A stretch of 5,330 nucleotides of DNA, taken from Desulfobacterales bacterium (GTDB lineage: Bacteria > Desulfobacterota > Desulfobacteria > Desulfobacterales > DAOWNP01). The DNA is taken from assembly GCA_030149595.1 (NCBI GenBank), contig JASFBI010000167.1, positions 1 to 5,330 on the forward strand, given 5' to 3'. This document shows, piece after piece, positions 3,600 to 5,330 of the stretch (the stretch's first letter is position 1; the number at the start of each line of letters is the position of its first letter). A program made the translations under genes and the position numbers. The notes beneath the pieces were generated by a model that saw nothing but the letters and a program-made list of their open reading frames with translations, searched no databases and was not told the origin of the DNA.

Positions 3600-5048
3600 T
3601 TATTTTAAAAGCTGATTATAAATAAAATTATCATAGGAAGCATCCTGCTGAATGGTCTCTATTTCAAAACTATTTACCATAATATTTAAGTTACTACCTT
3701 TTAGTTCTGTCTGTTCTCCAAAAGCATGTACTATTGTTGAATCTGGAGAAAAAGAGATATCTATCTTATAATTTTTTCCCTGAGAGAATTCATTTTTAAA
3801 TGCAGTTCTCTCAACTTCTTTACCGTTTATAATTTTTAAAATGTATCCTGGTCCATATCCATCACTGTTTTTTAATTCATAGTAGTTATTACTGTCCTGT
3901 ATAAGTCTTAATATAATAATTCCGCCATTTGGATAGTACTTTTCAGGATAAAAATCAAAACTGAAGTTTCCGTTTTCCAGAGGTTCTAAATTGTGAGAAA
4001 ATTTAAGACCAATATCATTTCCTGTTAAAACCACAGCTCTTTTATTTGTATTATCAAAGCTGAATTTTCCAGTACCACCTGATGTCCATGTGTTAAAAAC
4101 ATTATAGTTATCTGTTGTATCATTTGTGAAATCATCTGAAAAAAGGGTGTCAGGAGCAGGATTATCGTCAGGAGCAGGGTCAGGAGTTATTGATGTGTTA
4201 AAACATGTAAAATTATCATAGAAAGCATCCTGCTGAATGGTCTCTATTTCAAAACTACTTACCATAATATTTAAGTTACTACCTTTTAGTTCTGTCTGTT
4301 CTCCAAAAGCATGTACTATTGTTGAATCTGGAGAAAAAGAGATATCTATCTTATAATTTTTTCCCTGAGAGAATTCATTTTTAAATGCAGTTCTCTCAAC
4401 TTCTTTACCGTTTATAATTTTTAAAATGTATCCTGGTCCATATCCATCACTGTTTTTTAATTCATAGTAGTTATTACTGTCCTGTATAAGTCTTAATATA
4501 ATAATTCCGCCATTTGGATAGTACTTTTCAGGATAAAAATCAAAACTGAAGTTTCCGTTTTCCAGAGGTTCTAAATTGTGAGAAAATTTAAGACCAATAT
4601 CATTTCCTGTTAAAACCACAGCTCTTTTATTTGTATTATCAAAGCTGAATTTTCCAGTACCACCTGATGTCCATGTGTTAAAAACATTATAGTTATCTGT
4701 TGTATCATTTGTGAAATCATCTGAAAAAAAACTATCTGTATTGGTTTTTATAATCTTTATCTCTTCATTTGAAAAACCACTTTCATTTACTGATGTATCT
4801 ATTGCTGTTACAGCAATATAGTATGTCCCATCTTTTAAGTTTTCAACCTGATAATTTGTGATACTTTTGTCAATTTGTATATGGGGGTTGTAAATTCTGG
4901 ATTGTATACCATAATATAATCTATAACCAGCAAGATCAGAATCATTTACAGGATCCCATGTTATATTAATGCTTCCTGCAAATGATGTTTGTAATAAAAT
5001 CCATGTGCAAAATAAACCTAATATTGATAATATAAGTTTTTTTGTCAT
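3600..5048 (-). CDS. Exported Fn3 protein with two near-identical lectin-like domains
   Basis: The product has 482 residues from ATG 5048, which has AGGAG 7 bases upstream. An in-frame ATG 39 bases further upstream lacks such a site. Residues 1-24 are a signal peptide with cleavage after TSFA. Residues ~25-99 are an Fn3 domain (INITWDPVNDSDLAGYRLYYG, ending near ESGFSNEE). Residues ~107-280 and ~302-475 are two copies of one domain starting FSDDFTNDTTDNYNVFNTWT. They contain NGGIIILRLIQDSNNYYELK and end near YDNF, a pattern typical of concanavalin/LamG-like jelly-roll modules. They are joined by a Pro/Asp linker (PDPAPDDNPAPD). The copies differ at only two residues (F/S and S/N). No catalytic motif is seen, so adhesion or glycan binding is a guess. 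No lipobox and no C-terminal sorting signal are visible. Confidence 0.85.
   Translation of the reverse strand: MTKKLILSILGLFCTWILLQTSFAGSINITWDPVNDSDLAGYRLYYGIQSRIYNPHIQIDKSITNYQVENLKDGTYYIAVTAIDTSVNESGFSNEEIKIIKTNTDSFFSDDFTNDTTDNYNVFNTWTSGGTGKFSFDNTNKRAVVLTGNDIGLKFSHNLEPLENGNFSFDFYPEKYYPNGGIIILRLIQDSNNYYELKNSDGYGPGYILKIINGKEVERTAFKNEFSQGKNYKIDISFSPDSTIVHAFGEQTELKGSNLNIMVSSFEIETIQQDAFYDNFTCFNTSITPDPAPDDNPAPDTLFSDDFTNDTTDNYNVFNTWTSGGTGKFSFDNTNKRAVVLTGNDIGLKFSHNLEPLENGNFSFDFYPEKYYPNGGIIILRLIQDSNNYYELKNSDGYGPGYILKIINGKEVERTAFKNEFSQGKNYKIDISFSPDSTIVHAFGEQTELKGSNLNIMVNSFEIETIQQDASYDNFIYNQLLK
3623..4144 (-). repeat. 522-bp direct repeat, copy B (C-terminal domain)
   Basis: This matches 4208-4729 base for base at an offset of 585 bp, except at 3637 (g against a) and 3673 (t against c). 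It encodes the second lectin-like domain of the 482-residue protein. Both differences change an amino acid. Confidence 0.95.
4149..4186 (-). repeat. 18-bp period minisatellite in the interdomain linker
   Basis: GTCAGGAGCAGG occurs at 4149 and again at 4167, and GTCAGGAG occurs at 4179. On the coding strand this gives the Pro-Ala-Pro-Asp-rich linker between the two lectin-like domains. Such a repeat could vary in copy number. Confidence 0.6.
4208..4729 (-). repeat. 522-bp direct repeat, copy A (N-terminal domain)
   Basis: This is the partner of 3623-4144, encoding the first lectin-like domain. The identity begins and ends close to the domain limits, so the duplicated unit is a whole module plus linker (585-bp period, 195 codons). 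Confidence 0.95.
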
Positions 5049-5124
5049 TTTTTTCTCCTGAGTTAAGTATAAAATTTTATCAGACATGAAATACTTTTTC
5101 TCTTTAGTAATACAATATTTGTAC
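5049..5124 (-). promoter_or_regulatory. Leader and possible promoter of the Fn3 operon
   Basis: On the minus strand a TATACT box (about 5067-5072) lies ~19 bp before the ATG, just before the AGGAG site, within an AAAATTTT-containing AT-rich stretch. No convincing -35 box stands at the right distance, so the assignment is weak. Confidence 0.3.
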
Positions 5125-5330
5125 CTTAGTAGTATTATTAAATTTAAGTATAGTATTTTATTTTAGTTTAATCTTTAATTATAGAGGGTTATGGTTGATT
5201 GCTTAAAAAAGCTTGCATTTTAAAAAATGTTAATATAAATATGCATTTTACTTTAGTAGTATTATTAAATTTAAGTATAGTATAGTATTTTAGTTTAATC
5301 TTTGATTATAGCGGGTTACTGTTGATTGTT
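5125..5330. repeat. Two copies of a ~77-bp direct repeat, period ~127 bp
   Basis: Copy 1 (5126-5201) and copy 2 (5252-5330, reaching the window edge) share CTTAGTAGTATTATTAAATT and the following TTAAGTATAGTAT. They also share TTTTAGTTTAATCTTT, ATTATAG, GGGTTA and GTTGATTG, with a small TAGTA indel and a few substitutions. The spacer contains a repeated TGCATTTTA word (about 5214 and 5242). No open frame is evident. The repeats lie upstream of the Fn3 operon and could be a regulatory array or part of a longer tandem repeat beyond the edge. Confidence 0.75.

Noticed and set aside
3623..4729. Long repeats as a CRISPR or phage structure
   Set aside because: There are only two 522-bp copies, both inside one reading frame and encoding a protein domain. 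No short repeat-spacer pattern exists anywhere in the window.
5010..5030. Lipoprotein lipobox in the Fn3 protein (LGLFC)
   Set aside because: Phe directly before Cys does not fit a lipobox, and a normal SFA cleavage site follows.
1..5330. tRNA, rRNA or riboswitch genes
   Set aside because: I saw no cloverleaf, rRNA or known riboswitch pattern on either strand by eye. A covariance search was not possible here.

Overview
The window is AT-rich and reads like an accessory, decaying part of a Gram-negative genome. The right third encodes secreted Fn3 / jelly-roll proteins of a kind I associate with Desulfobacterota (Desulfobacterales, possibly the multicellular magnetotactic relatives). That assignment rests on protein style only and is tentative. 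Nearly every gene in the left 2.7 kb carries a visible lesion: truncation, frameshift, nonsense codon or internal deletion.

Layout. 3-119 (+) is the 3' end of an unidentified gene. 120-353 holds small hairpins and no gene. 354-928 (-) is a toxin-antitoxin pair, a BrnT-like toxin with a ribbon-helix-helix-type antitoxin. The toxin has lost its C-terminus to a one-base frameshift and the antitoxin has an in-frame TAA. A perfect 9+9 bp palindrome overlaps the promoter. 1012-1215 (-) is the N-terminal fragment of an integron-type tyrosine recombinase (IntI), cut off at a short GGAACT palindrome. 1261-1433 carries CAATAA-type iterons and a GTTAGCC core, where an attI site is expected. 1580-2247 (+) is an mntA/hepT module, with hepT frameshifted inside its RX4HXY motif. 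2281-2406 is a structured site closely resembling Vibrio-type attC sites, and 2439-2714 (+) is an internally deleted hsdM that starts 32 bp after it. The order intI fragment, attI-like region, cassette 1 (mntA/hepT), attC, cassette 2 (hsdM) is that of a small or relict chromosomal integron whose integrase is dead.

2696-3146 is a cluster of short elements with AGGCTGTTAC terminal inverted repeats (MITE-like). One of them terminates the hsdM remnant. The cluster also holds a perfect 14-bp stem-loop and a 28-bp AT palindrome.

3199-5048 (-) looks like a two-gene operon for exported proteins. The upstream gene encodes a signal peptide, an Fn3 domain and two nearly identical copies of a ~174-residue lectin-like domain. 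The two copies differ at only 2 of 522 bp, so the duplication is recent or homogenised. The downstream gene encodes a short signal-peptide + Fn3 protein that may be truncated. The last 200 bp, upstream of this operon, contain a ~77-bp direct repeat with a ~127-bp period that runs off the window.

The most interesting story is the relict integron with a VCR-like attC and a toxin-antitoxin first cassette. I see no clear evidence of a wholly new enzymatic system.
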